Below, in pieces: positions 11,239 to 21,803 of a DNA stretch of 42,104 nt; position 1 is the first letter of the stretch, and every line of letters begins with the position of its first letter. Made by a program: the position numbers and the translations under genes. The DNA comes from Utricularia gibba (taxonomy: Eukaryota > Streptophyta > Magnoliopsida > Lamiales > Lentibulariaceae), in contig NEEC01000180.1 of assembly GCA_002189035.1 (NCBI GenBank), positions 1-42,104 of the forward strand. The letters run 5' to 3'. The notes beneath the pieces were generated by a model that made no database searches, was not told the origin of the DNA, and worked only from the letters and a program-made list of their open reading frames with translations.

Positions 11239-12488
11239 TTATACTTGAGGAGGCGGTCTTGGGATGCACCTGGAACGGGATAAAGGTCAGGTTGGGCTTT
11301 GCCAGAGAGTTAGTTGTAGCCCGGCAAAGAAAGTGTGTATTTATTAACGTTTGGTTTTCGGGGTTGCCTACATGGTTTTTCAACGAAAAGCTTCTCGTTT
11401 TGTGGCGGCCGCTCTCGCAGGGAACTTGGTCCGGGCCCCCGATGCTATATGGCTCATGAGGTCAACCAGATGCAAATCGATGAAGACAAGCATGCTTTTT
11501 TTTATTACGATATCACGTGCAGCCCACATGATTTTTTCAACAACTTACTTTATACTTGAGGAGGCGGTCTTGGGGTGCACCTGGAACGGGATAAAGGTCA
11601 GGTTGGGCTTTGCCAGAGAGTTAGTTGTAGCCCGGCAAAGAAAGTGTTGTATTTATTAACGTTCGGTTTTCGGGGTTGCCTACATGGTTTTTCAACGAAA
11701 AGCTTCTCGTTTTGTGGCGGCCGCTCTCGCAGGGAACTTGGTCCGGGCCCCTGATGCTATATGGCTCATGAGGTCAACCAGATGCAAATCGATGAAGACA
11801 AGCATGCTTTTTTTTTAATTACGATATCACGTGCAGCCCACATGATTTTTTCAACAACTTACTTTATACTTGAGGAGGCGGTCTTGGGGTGCACCTGGAA
11901 CGGGATAAAGGTCAGGTTGGGCTTTGTCAGAGAGTTAGTTGTAGCCCGGCAAAGAAAGTGTTGTATTTATCAAGGTTCGGTTTTCGGGGGTGCCAACATG
12001 GTTTTTCAAGGAACAGCTTCTCGTTTTGTGGCGGCCGCTCTCGCAGGGAACTTGGTCCGGGCCCCCGATGCTATATGGCTCATGAGGTCAACCAGATGCA
12101 AATCGATGAAGACAAGCATGCTTTTTTTTTAATTACGATATCACGTGCAGCCCACATGATTTTTTCAACAACTTACTTTATACTTGAGGAGGCGGTCTTG
12201 GGGTGCACCTGGAACGGGATAAAGGTCAGCTTAGGCAGGCCGAAAGTAAGTTGTAGCCCGGCAAAGAAAGTGATGTATTTATCAAGGTTCGGTTTTCGGG
12301 GTTGCCAACATGGTTTTTCAAGGAACAGCTTCTCGTTTTGTGGCGGCCAGTATCGCAAGAAACTTGGTCCGGGCCCGGATTCTTTATGGCTCATGAGGAC
12401 AAAAGTATGCAAATCGATGAAAAAAATGATGCATTTGTTTAAATTACGATATCACGTGCACCCTACATGATTTTTTCAAACACTTACT
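11239..12488 (+). repeat. B-B-B'-K run (M36-M39)
   Basis: Monomers start at 11239, 11550, 11864 and 12178. The three B monomers have NotI sites, and M38 is the B' hybrid (tatcaaggttcgg on the left, NotI on the right). M39 is K with a short deletion in the cttaggcttgggcc segment (cttaggcaggcc near 12231). With M35 this forms a B tract of four next to the domain boundary. Confidence 0.9.
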
Positions 12489-13733
12489 TTATACTTGAGG
12501 AGGTGGTCTTGGGGGGCAAGAGGAACCGGACAAAGGTCAGCTTAGGCTTGGGCCGAAAGTAAGTTGTAGCCCGTCAAAGAAAGTGATGTATTTATTAACA
12601 TTCAGTTTTCGGGGGCTGCCTACATGGTTTTTCAAGGAACATATTCTCGTTTTTGGCGGCTAGTCTCATTGGGAACCTGGTCCTAGACCCCGATTCTGTA
12701 TGGCTCATGGGGTCAACCGGATGCAAATCGATGAATACAATGATGCATTTGTTTAAATTGCGATATCACGTGCACCCTACATCATTTTTCAACAACGTAC
12801 TTTATACTTGAGGAGGTGGTCTTGGGGGGGGAGAGGAACCGGACAAAGGTTAGCATAGGCTTTGGCCGAAAGTAAGTTGTAGCCCGGCAAAGAAAGTGAT
12901 GTATTTATTAACGTTCGGTTTTCGGGGGCTGCCTACATGGTTTTTCAAGGAAAACTTCTCGTTTTGTGGCGGCCAGTCTCGCTAGGAACTTGGTCCGGGC
13001 CCCCGATTCTTTATGGCTCATGAGGACAAAGGATGCAAATCGATGAATACAATGATGCATTTGTTTAAATTACGATATCACGTGCACCCACATGATTTTT
13101 TCAACAACTTACTTTATACTTGAGGAGGCGGTCTTGGGGGCAGGAACCGGACAAAGGTCAGTTAGGCTTTGGCCGAAAGTTAGTTGTAGCCCGGCAAAGA
13201 AAGTGATGTATTATTTACGTTCGGTTTTCGGGGTTGCCTACATGGTTTTTAACGAAAAGCTTCTCGTTTTGTGGCGGCCGCTCTCGCAGGGAACTTGGTC
13301 CGGGCCCCCGATGCTATATGGCTCATGAGGTCAACCAGATGCAAATCGATGAAGACAAGCATGCTTTTTTTTTAATTACGATATCACGTGCAGCCCACAT
13401 GATTTTTTCAACAACTTACTTTATACTTGAGGAGGCGGTCTTGGGGTGCACCTGGAACGGGATAAAGGTCAGGTTGGGCTTTGCCAGAGAGTTAGTTGTA
13501 GCCCGGCAAAGAAAGTGTTGTATTTATCAAGGTTCGGTTTTCGGGTTGCCAACATGGTTTTTCAAGGAACAGCTTCTCGTTTTGTGGCGGCCAGTATCGC
13601 AAGAAACTTGGTCCGGGCGCCTGATTCTTTATGGCTCATGAGGACAAAAGTATGCAAATCGATGAAAAAAATGATGCATTTGTTTAAATTACGATATCAC
13701 GTGCACCCTACATGATTTTTTCAAACACTTACT
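12489..13733 (+). repeat. Cassette C1: L-P-B-K
   Basis: Monomers start at 12489, 12802, 13114 and 13421. M41 is P at the left end and then mixed (caaggaaaacttctcg near 12944). M42 has a Q/P-like left half and a B right half, and is only 307 bp. Q is absent as a separate monomer. M43 is K with a B-like start (caggttgggctttgcc). Confidence 0.85.
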
Positions 13734-14988
13734 TTATACTTGAGGAGGTGGTCTTGGGGGGCAAGAGGAACCGGACAAAGGTCAGCTTAGGCTTGGGCCG
13801 AAAGTAAGTTGTAGCCCGTCAAAGAAAGTGATGTATTTATTAACATTCTGTTTTCGGGGCTGCCTACATGGTTTTTCAAGGAACATATTCTCGTTTTTTG
13901 GCGGCTAGTCTCATTGGGAACCTGGTCCTAGACCCCGATTCTGTATGGCTCATGGGGTCAACCGGATGCAAATCGATGAATACAATGATGCATTTGTTTA
14001 AATTGCGATATCACGTGCACCCTACATCATTTTTTCAACAACGTACTTTATACTTGAGGAGGTGGTCTTGGGGGGAGAGGAACCGGACAAAGGTTAGCAT
14101 AGGCTTTGGTCGAAAGTTAGTTGTAGCCCGGCAAAGAAAAGTGATGTATGTATTTACGTTCGGTTTTCGGGGTTGCCTACATGGTTTTTAACGAAAAAAG
14201 CTTCTCGTTTTGTGGCGGCCGCTCTCGCAGGGAACTTGGTCCGGGCCCCCGATGCTATATGGCTCATGAGGTCAACCAGATGCAAATCGATGAAGACAAG
14301 CATGCTTTTTTTTAATTACGATATCACGTGCAGCCCACATGATTTTTTCAACAACTTACTTTATACTTGAGGAGGCGGTCTTGGGGTGCACCTGGAACGG
14401 GATAAAGGTCAGGTTGGGCTTTGCCAGAGAGTTAGTTGTAGCCCGGCAAAGAAAGTGTTGTATTTATTAACGTTCGGTTTTCGGGGTTGCCTACATGGTT
14501 TTTTAACGAAAAGCTTCTCGTTTTGTGGCGGCCGCTCTCGCAGGGAACTTGGTCCGGGCCCCTGATGCTATATGGCTCATGAGGTCAACCAGATGCAAAT
14601 CGATGAAGACAAGCATGCTTTTTTTTTAATTACGATATCACGTGCAGCCCACATGATTTTTTCAACAACTTACTTTATACTTGAGGAGGCGGTCTTGGGG
14701 TGCACCTGGAACGGGATAAAGGTCAGGTTGGGCTTTGCCAGAGAGTTAGTTGTAGCCCGGCAAAGAAAGTGTTGTATTTATCAAGGTTCGGTTTTCGGGG
14801 TTGCCAACATGGTTTTTCAAGGAACAGCTTCTCGTTTTGTGGCGGCCAGTATCGCAAGAAACTTGGTCCGGGCGCCTGATTCTTTATGGCTCATGAGGAC
14901 AAAAGTATGCAAATCGATGAAAAAAATGATGCATTTGTTTAAATTACGATATCACGTGCACCCTACATGATTTTTTCAAACACTTACT
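13734..14988 (+). repeat. Cassette C2: L-P/B-B-K
   Basis: Monomers start at 13734, 14048, 14361 and 14675. M45 is a clean fusion, with P on the left (gttagcatagg, gaaaagtgatgtatgta) and B with NotI on the right. M44 has the private variant aacattctg, shared with M53 at 16551, nine monomers later. Confidence 0.85.
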
Positions 14989-15302
14989 TTATACTTGAGG
15001 AGGTGGTCTTGGGGGCAAGAGGAACCGGACAAAGGTCAGCTTAGGCTTGGGCCGAAAGTAAGTTGTAGCCCGTCAAAGAAAGTGATGTATTTATTAACAT
15101 TCAGTTTTCGGGGGCTGCCTACATGGTTTTTCAAGGAACATATTCTCGTTTTTTGGCGGCTAGTCTCATTGGGAACCTGGTCCTAGACCCCGATTCTGTA
15201 TGGCTCATGGGGTCAACCGGATGCAAATCGATGAATACAATGATGCATTTGTTTAAATTGCGATATCACGTGCACCCTACATCATTTTTTCAACAACGTA
15301 CT
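14989..15302 (+). repeat. Family L reference monomer (M48)
   Basis: Diagnostic words in order: acattcagttttcggggg, ggaacatattctcg, ggcggctagtctcattggg, cctggtcctagacccc, ttctgtatggctcatggggt, aattgcgat and acaacgtac. The monomer is 314 bp. Family l of the left domain differs by cattccg, acatcttctcg, gattttgtatgg and gattaataca. Confidence 0.9.
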
Positions 15303-15614
15303 TTATACTTGAGGAGGTGGTCTTGGGGGGAGAGGAACCGGACAAAGGTTAGCATAGGCTTTGGTCGAAAGTTAGTTGTAGCCCGGCAAAGAAAAGTGAT
15401 GTATGTATTTACGTTCGGTTTTCGGGATGCTTACATGGTTTTTCAAGGAACAACTTCTCCTTTAGTGGCGGCCAGTCTCGCTAGGAACTTGGTCCGGGCC
15501 CCTGATTCTTTATGGCTCATGAGGACAAAAGGATGCAAATCGATGAATACAATGATGCATTTGTTTAAATTACGATATCACGTGCACCCCACATCATTTT
15601 TTCAACAACTTACT
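15303..15614 (+). repeat. Family P reference monomer (M49)
   Basis: Diagnostic words: gggagaggaacc, aaaggttagcatagg, gaaaagtgatgtatgta, gatgcttacatgg, aacaacttctcctttagtgg and the tail acttcatacttgatgagg. It is 312 bp long. The left-domain relative p has tcatggaacaac, tttactggcgg and aaattggaccggg. Confidence 0.9.
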
Positions 15615-15927
15615 TCATACTTGATGAGGTGGTCTTGGGGGCAAGAGGAACCGGACAAAGGTCAGCTTAGGCTTGGGCCGAAAGTAAGTTATAGCCCGGC
15701 AAATAAAGTGAAGTATTTATTAACGTTCGGTTTTCGAGGTTGCCTACATGGTTTTTCAAGGAACAACTTCTCCTTTAGTGGCGGCCAGTCTCGCTAGGAA
15801 CTTGGTCCGGGCCCCTGATTCTTTATGGCTCAAGAGGACAAAAGGATGCAAATCGATGAATACAATGATGCATTTGTTTAAATTACGATATCACGTGCAC
15901 CCCACATCATTTTTTCAACAACTTACT
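15615..15927 (+). repeat. Family Q reference monomer (M50)
   Basis: Diagnostic words: gttatagcccggcaaataa, gtgaagtattt, ttcgaggttgcc, acttctcctttagtgg (shared with P), ctcaagaggac and the tail cttgaagaggcgg. Q is 313 bp, always sits between P or L and the first B, and has no counterpart in the left domain. Confidence 0.9.
15887..15900. other. Invariant palindrome box GATATCACGTGCAC (example in M50)
   Basis: Three six-base palindromes overlap: GATATC (15887-15892), CACGTG (15892-15897) and GTGCAC (15895-15900). GATATCACGTGCA is present in essentially every monomer of every family. The exceptions I found are M9 (ttacgtg near 3068), M20 (ggatatc near 6192, CACGTG kept) and M133 (deletion near 41607). 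The ATCACGTG core fits the yeast CDEI consensus RTCACRTG, and CACGTG is also the E-box/G-box core. Binding by any protein here is inference. Confidence 0.7.
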
Positions 15928-16550
15928 TTATACTTGAAGAGGCGGTCTTGGGTGCACCTAGAACGGGACAAAGGTCAGGTTGGGCTTTGCCAGAGAGTTA
16001 GTTGTAGCCCGGCAAAAAGTGATGTATTTATTAACGTTCGGTTTTCGGGGTTGCCTACATGGTTTTTCAACGAAAGCTTCTCGTTTTGTGGCGGCCGCTC
16101 TCGCAGGGAACTTGGTCCGGGCCCCCGATGCTATATGGCTCATGAGGTCAACCAGATGCAAATCGATGAAGACAAGCATGCTTTTTTTTTAATTACGATA
16201 TCACGTGCAGCCCACATGATTTTTTCAACAACTTACTTTATACTTGAGGAGGCGGTCTTGGGGTGCACCTGGAACGGGATAAAGGTCAGGTTGGGCTTTG
16301 CCAGAAGTTAGTTGTAGCCCGGCAAAGAAAGTGATGTATTTATCAAGGTTCGGTTTTCGGGGTTGCCAACATGGTTTTTCAAGGAACAGCTTCTCGTTTT
16401 GTGGCGGCCAGTATCGCAAGAAACTTGGTCCGGGCGCCTGATTCTTTATGGCTCATGAGGACAAAAGTATGCAAATCGATGAAAAAAATGATGCATTTGT
16501 TTAAATTACGATATCACGTGCACCCTACATGATTTTTTCAAACACTTACT

Positions 16551-18108
16551 TTATACTTGAGGAGGTGGTCTTGGGGGGCAAGAGGAACCGGACAAAGGTC
16601 AGCTTAGGCTTGGGCCGAAAGTAAGTTGTAGCCCGTCAAAGAAAGTGATGTATTTATTAACATTCTGTTTTCGGGGCTGCCTACATGGTTTTTCAAGGAA
16701 CATATTCTCGTTTTTTGGCGGCTAGTCTCATTGGGAACCTGGTCCTAGACCCCGATTCTGTATGGCTCATGGGGTCAACCGGATGCAAATCGATGAATAC
16801 AATGATGCATTTGTTTAAATTGCGATATCACGTGCACCCTACATCATTTTTTCAACAACTTACTTATACTTGAGGAGGTGGTCTTGGGGGGGGAGAGGAA
16901 CCGGACAAAGGTTAGCATAGGCTTGGTCGAAAGTAAGTTGTAGCCCGGCAAAGAAAAGTGATGTATGTATTTACGTTCGGTTTTCGGGGATGCTTACATG
17001 GTTTTTCAAGGAACAACTTCTCCTTTAGTGGCGGCCAGTCTCGCTAGGAACTTGGTCCGGGCCCCTGATTCTTTATGGCTCATGAGGACAAAAGGATGCA
17101 AATCGATGAATACAATGATGCATTTGTTTAAATTACGATATCACGTGCACCCACATCATTTTTTCAACAACTTACTTATACTTGATGAGGTGGTCTTGGG
17201 AGGCAAGAGGAACCGGACAAAGGTCAGCTTAGGCTTGGGCCGAAAGTAAGTTATAGCCCGGCAAAAAAGTGAAGTATTTATTAACATTCGGTTTTCGGGT
17301 TGCCTACATGGTTTTTCAAGGAACAACTTCTCCTTTAGTGGCGGCCATTCTCGCTAGGAACTTGGTCCGGGCCCCTGATTCTTTATGGCTCAAGAGGACA
17401 AAAGGATGCAAATCGATGAATACAATGATGCATTTGTTTAAATTACGATATCACGTGCACCCCACATCATTTTTTCAACAACTTACTTTATACTTGAAGA
17501 GGCGGTCTTGGGGTGCACCTAGAACGGGACAAAGGTCAGGTTGGGCTTTGCCAGAGAGTTAGTTGTAGCCCGGCAAAGAAAGTGATGTATTTATTAACGT
17601 TCGGTTTTCGGGGTTGCCTACATGGTTTTTCAACGAAATGCTTCTCGTTTTGTGGCGGCCGCTCTCGCAGGGAACTTGGTCCGGGCCCCGATGCTATATG
17701 GCTCATGAGGTCAACCAGATGCAAATCGATGAAGACAAGCATGCTTTTTTTTTAATTACGATATCACGTGCAGCCCACATGATTTTTTCAACAACTTACT
17801 TTATACTTGAGGAGGCGGTCTTGGGGTGCACCTGGAACGGGATAAAGGTCAGGTTGGGCTTTGCCAGAGAGTTAGTTGTAGCCCGGCAAAGAAAGTGATG
17901 TATTTATCAAGTTCGGTTTTCGGGTTGCCCATGGTTTTTCAAGGAACAGCTTCTCGTTTTGTGGCGGCCAGTCTCGCAAGAAACTTGGTCCGGGCCCTGA
18001 TTCTTTATGGCTCATGAGGACAAAAGTATGCAAATCGATGAAAAAATGATGCATTTGTTTAAATTACGATATCACGTGCACCCTACATGATTTTTTCAAA
18101 CACTTACT
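16551..18108 (+). repeat. Cassette C4: complete L-P-Q-B-K, 1558 bp
   Basis: Monomers start at 16551, 16864, 17176, 17488 and 17801. The order and junctions match C3. The last monomer (M57, 308 bp) begins the stretch rich in single-base deletions: tatcaagttcgg near 17906, gttgcccatgg near 17925 and gggccctgattc near 17993. Confidence 0.9.
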
Positions 18109-19337
18109 TTATACTTGAGGAGGTGGTCTTGGGGGCAAGAGGAACCGGACAAAGGTCAGCTTAGGCTTGGGCCGAAAGTAAGTTGTAGCCCGGCAAAGAA
18201 AGTGATGTATTTATTAACATTCGTTTTCGGGGGCTGCCTACATGGTTTTTCAAGGAACAATTCTCGTTTTTTGGCGGCTAGTCTCATTGGGAACTGGTCC
18301 TAGACCCCGATTCTGTATGGCTCATGGGGTCAACCGGATGCAAATCGATGAATACAATGATGCATTTGTTTAAATTGCGATATCACGTGCACCCTCATTT
18401 TTTCAACAACTACTTTATACTTGAGGAGGTGGTCTTGGGGGAGAGGAACGGACAAAGGTCAGCATAGGCTTTGGCGAAAGTTAGTTGTAGCCCGGCAAAG
18501 AAAAGTGATGTATTATTAAGTTCGGTTTTCGGGGTGCCTACATGGTTTTTCAAGGAACAACTTCTCCTTTAGTGGCGGCCAGTCTCGCTAGGAACTTGGT
18601 CCGGGCCCCTGATTCTTTATGGCTCATGAGGACAAAAGGATGCAAATCGATGAATACAATGATGCATTTGTTTAAATTACGATATCACGTGCACCCACAT
18701 CATTTTTTCAACAACTTACTTTATACTTGAGAGGTGGTCTTGGGGCAAGAGGAACCGGACAAAGGTCAGCTTAGGCTTGGCCGAAAGTAAGTTGTAGCCC
18801 GGCAAAGAAAGTGATGTATTTATTAACGTTCGGTTTTCGGGTTGCCTACATGGTTTTTCAAGGAACACTTCTCGTTTTGTGGCGGCCAGTCTCGCTAGGA
18901 ACTTGGTCCGGGCCCCGATTCTTTATGGCTCATGAGGACAAAAGGATGCAAATCGATGAATACAATGATGCATTTGTTTAAATTACGATATCACGTGCAC
19001 CCCACATCATTTTTTCAACAACTTACTTTATACTTGAGAGGCGGTCTTGGGGTGCACCTGGAACGGGACAAAGGTCAGCTTAGGCTTGGGCCGAAAGTAA
19101 GTTGTAGCCCGGCAAAGAAAGTGATGTATTTATTAACGTTCGGTTTTCGGGGTTGCCAACATGGTTTTTCAAGGAACAGCTTCTCGTTTTGTGGCGGCCA
19201 GTCTCGCAAGAAACTTGGTCCGGGCCCTGATTCTTTATGGCTCATGAGGACAAAAGATGCAAATCGATGAAAAAATGATGCATTTGTTTTAAATTACGAT
19301 ATCACGTGCACCCACATGATTTTTTCAAACACTTACT
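18109..19337 (+). repeat. Cassette C5: L-P-Q-K, no B
   Basis: Monomers start at 18109, 18415, 18721 and 19028. No NotI-bearing B is present, though M61 opens with the B/K-type gtgcacctggaacggg. All four monomers are short (306-310 bp), with deletions at family-variable columns, for example gaactggtcc at 18291 and gaacacttctcg near 18863. The sequence is likely averaged from several copies. Confidence 0.75.
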
Positions 19338-20564
19338 TTATACTTGAGGAGGTGGTCTTGGGGGCAAGAGGAACCGGACAAAGGTCAGCTTAGGCTTGGG
19401 CCGAAAGTAAGTTGTAGCCCGCAAAGAAAGTGATGTATTTATTAACGTTCGTTTTCGGGTGCCTACATGGTTTTTCAAGGAACAATTCTCGTTTTTTGGC
19501 GGCCAGTCTCGCTGGGAACTTGGTCCGACCCGATTCTTATGGCTCATGAGGTCAACCGGATGCAAATCGATGAATACAATGATGCATTTGTTTAAATTAC
19601 GATATCACGTGCACCCTACATCATTTTTTCAACAACTACTTTATACTTGAGGAGGTGGTCTTGGGGGGAGAGGAACCGGACAAAGGTCAGCTAGGCTTTG
19701 GCGAAAGTAAGTTGTAGCCCGGCAAAGAAAGTGATGTATTTTTACGTTCGGTTTTCGGGTTGCCTACATGGTTTTTCAAGGAAAACTTCTCGTTTTGTGG
19801 CGGCCAGTCTCGCTAGGAACTTGGTCCGGGCCCCTGATTCTTTATGGCTCATGAGGACAAAGGATGCAAATCGATGAATACAATGATGCATTTGTTTAAA
19901 TTACGATATCACGTGCACCCCACATCATTTTTTCAACAACTTACTTTATACTTGAGAGGCGGTCTTGGGGTGCACCTAGAACGGGACAAAGGTCAGGTTG
20001 GGCTTTGCCAGAGAGTTAGTTGTAGCCCGGCAAAGAAAGTGATGTATTTATTAACGTTCGGTTTTCGGGGTTGCCTACATGGTTTTTCAAGAAAGCTTCT
20101 CGTTTTGTGGCGGCCGCTCTCGCAGGGAACTTGGTCCGGGCCCCCGATGCTATATGGCTCATGAGGTCAACCAGATGCAAATCGATGAAGACAAGCATGC
20201 TTTTTTTTAATTACGATATCACGTGCAGCCCACATGATTTTTTCAACAACTTACTTTATACTTGAGGAGGCGGTCTTGGGGTGCACCTGGAACGGGATAA
20301 AGGTCAGCTTAGGGGGCCGAAAGTAAGTTGTAGCCCGGCAAAGAAAGTGATGTATTTATTAACGTTCGGTTTTCGGGGTTGCCTACATGGTTTTTCAAGG
20401 AACAGCTTCTCGTTTTGTGGCGGCCAGTCTCGCAAGGAACTTGGTCCGGGCCCTGATTCTTTATGGCTCATGAGGACAAAAGGATGCAAATCGATGAAAA
20501 AAATGATGCATTTGTTTAAATTACGATATCACGTGCACCCTACATGATTTTTTCAACACTTACT
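19338..20564 (+). repeat. Cassette C6: L-P-B-K
   Basis: Monomers start at 19338, 19641, 19946 and 20256. M62 (303 bp) mixes L and P features: aacaattctcg and ttttttggcggccagtctcg. B has caagaaagcttctcg, short of both parental forms. Q is not present as a separate monomer. Confidence 0.75.
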
Positions 20565-21803
20565 TTATACTTGAGGAGGTGGTCTTGGGGGGCAAGAGGA
20601 ACCGGACAAAGGTCAGCTTAGGCTTGGCCGAAAGTAAGTTGTAGCCCGGCAAAGAAAGTGATGTATTTATTAACATTCGTTTTCGGGGTGCCTACATGGT
20701 TTTTCAAAGGAACATATTCTCGTTTTTTGGCGGCTAGTCTCATTGGGAACTGGTCCTAGACCCCGATTCTGTATGGCTCATGGGGTCAACCGGATGCAAA
20801 TCGATGAATACAATGATGCATTTGTTTAAATTACGATATCACGTGCACCCCACATCATTTTTTCAACAACGTACTTTATACTTGAGGAGGTGGTCTTGGG
20901 GGGAGAGGAACCGGACAAAGGTCAGCTAGGCTTTGGCGAAAGTAAGTTGTAGCCCGGCAAAGAAAAGTGATTGTATTACGTTCGGTTTTCGGGTTGCCTA
21001 CATGGTTTTTCAAGGAACAACTTCTCCTTTAGTGGCGGCCAGTCTCGCTAGGAACTTGGTCCGGGCCCCTGATTCTTTATGGCTCAAGAGGACAAAAGGA
21101 TGCAAATCGATGAATACAATGATGCATTTGTTTAAATTACGATATCACGTGCACCCACATCATTTTTTCAACAACTTACTTTATACTTGAAGAGGCGGTC
21201 TTGGGGTGCACCTAGAACGGGACAAAGGTCAGGTTGGGCTTTGCCAGAGAGTTAGTTGTAGCCCGGCAAAGAAAGTGATGTATTTATTAACGTTCGGTTT
21301 TCGGGGTTGCCTACATGGTTTTTCAACGAAAAGCTTCTCGTTTTGTGGCGGCCGCTCTCGCAGGGAACTTGGTCCGGGCCCCCGATGCTATATGGCTCAT
21401 GAGGTCAACCAGATGCAAATCGATGAAGACAAGCATGCTTTTTTTTAATTACGATATCACGTGCAGCCCACATGATTTTTTCAACAACTTACTTTATACT
21501 TGAGGAGGCGGTCTTGGGGTGCACCTGGAACGGGATAAAGGTCAGCTTAGGCTTGGGCCGAAGTAAGTTGTAGCCCGGCAAAGAAAGTGATGTATTTATC
21601 AAGGTTCGGTTTTCGGGTTGCCACATGGTTTTTCAAGGAACAGCTTCTCGTTTTGTGGCGGCCAGTCTCGCAAGGAACTTGGTCCGGGCCCTGATTCTTT
21701 ATGGCTCATGAGGACAAAAGATGCAAATCGATGAAAAAAATGATGCATTTTGTTTAAATTACGATATCACGTGCACCCTACATGATTTTTTCAACAACTT
21801 ACT
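20565..21803 (+). repeat. Cassette C7: L-P/Q-B-K
   Basis: Monomers start at 20565, 20876, 21181 and 21494. M67 is P on the left and Q on the right (ctcaagagg, cttgaagagg), so one monomer appears to be lost by fusion. M67 is 305 bp and contains gattgtattacg near 20969, shorter than either parent. Confidence 0.75.

Larger units (their letters stand above)
14989..16550 (+). repeat. Cassette C3: complete L-P-Q-B-K, 1562 bp
   Basis: Monomers start at 14989 (L), 15303 (P), 15615 (Q), 15928 (B) and 16238 (K). This is the best reference copy of the basic higher-order repeat; monomer lengths are 310-314 bp and few deletions occur. K starts B-like (ttgggctttgccagaagtta) and becomes K from tatcaagg. 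Confidence 0.92.

Noticed and set aside
11889-12470. 193-codon open frame across B-B'-K
   Set aside because: It is the same repeat translated. Neighbouring copies of the same sequence carry stops or frame changes, with no sign of protein-level constraint.
15123-15797. Longest open frame, 224 codons, and many similar frames of 60-190 codons
   Set aside because: The frame runs across more than two monomers and depends on indels that keep it open. The same peptide words appear in all three forward frames elsewhere, monomer lengths of 311-314 bp do not keep a frame, and frames of similar size occur on the reverse strand. Nothing resembles a protein domain I know.
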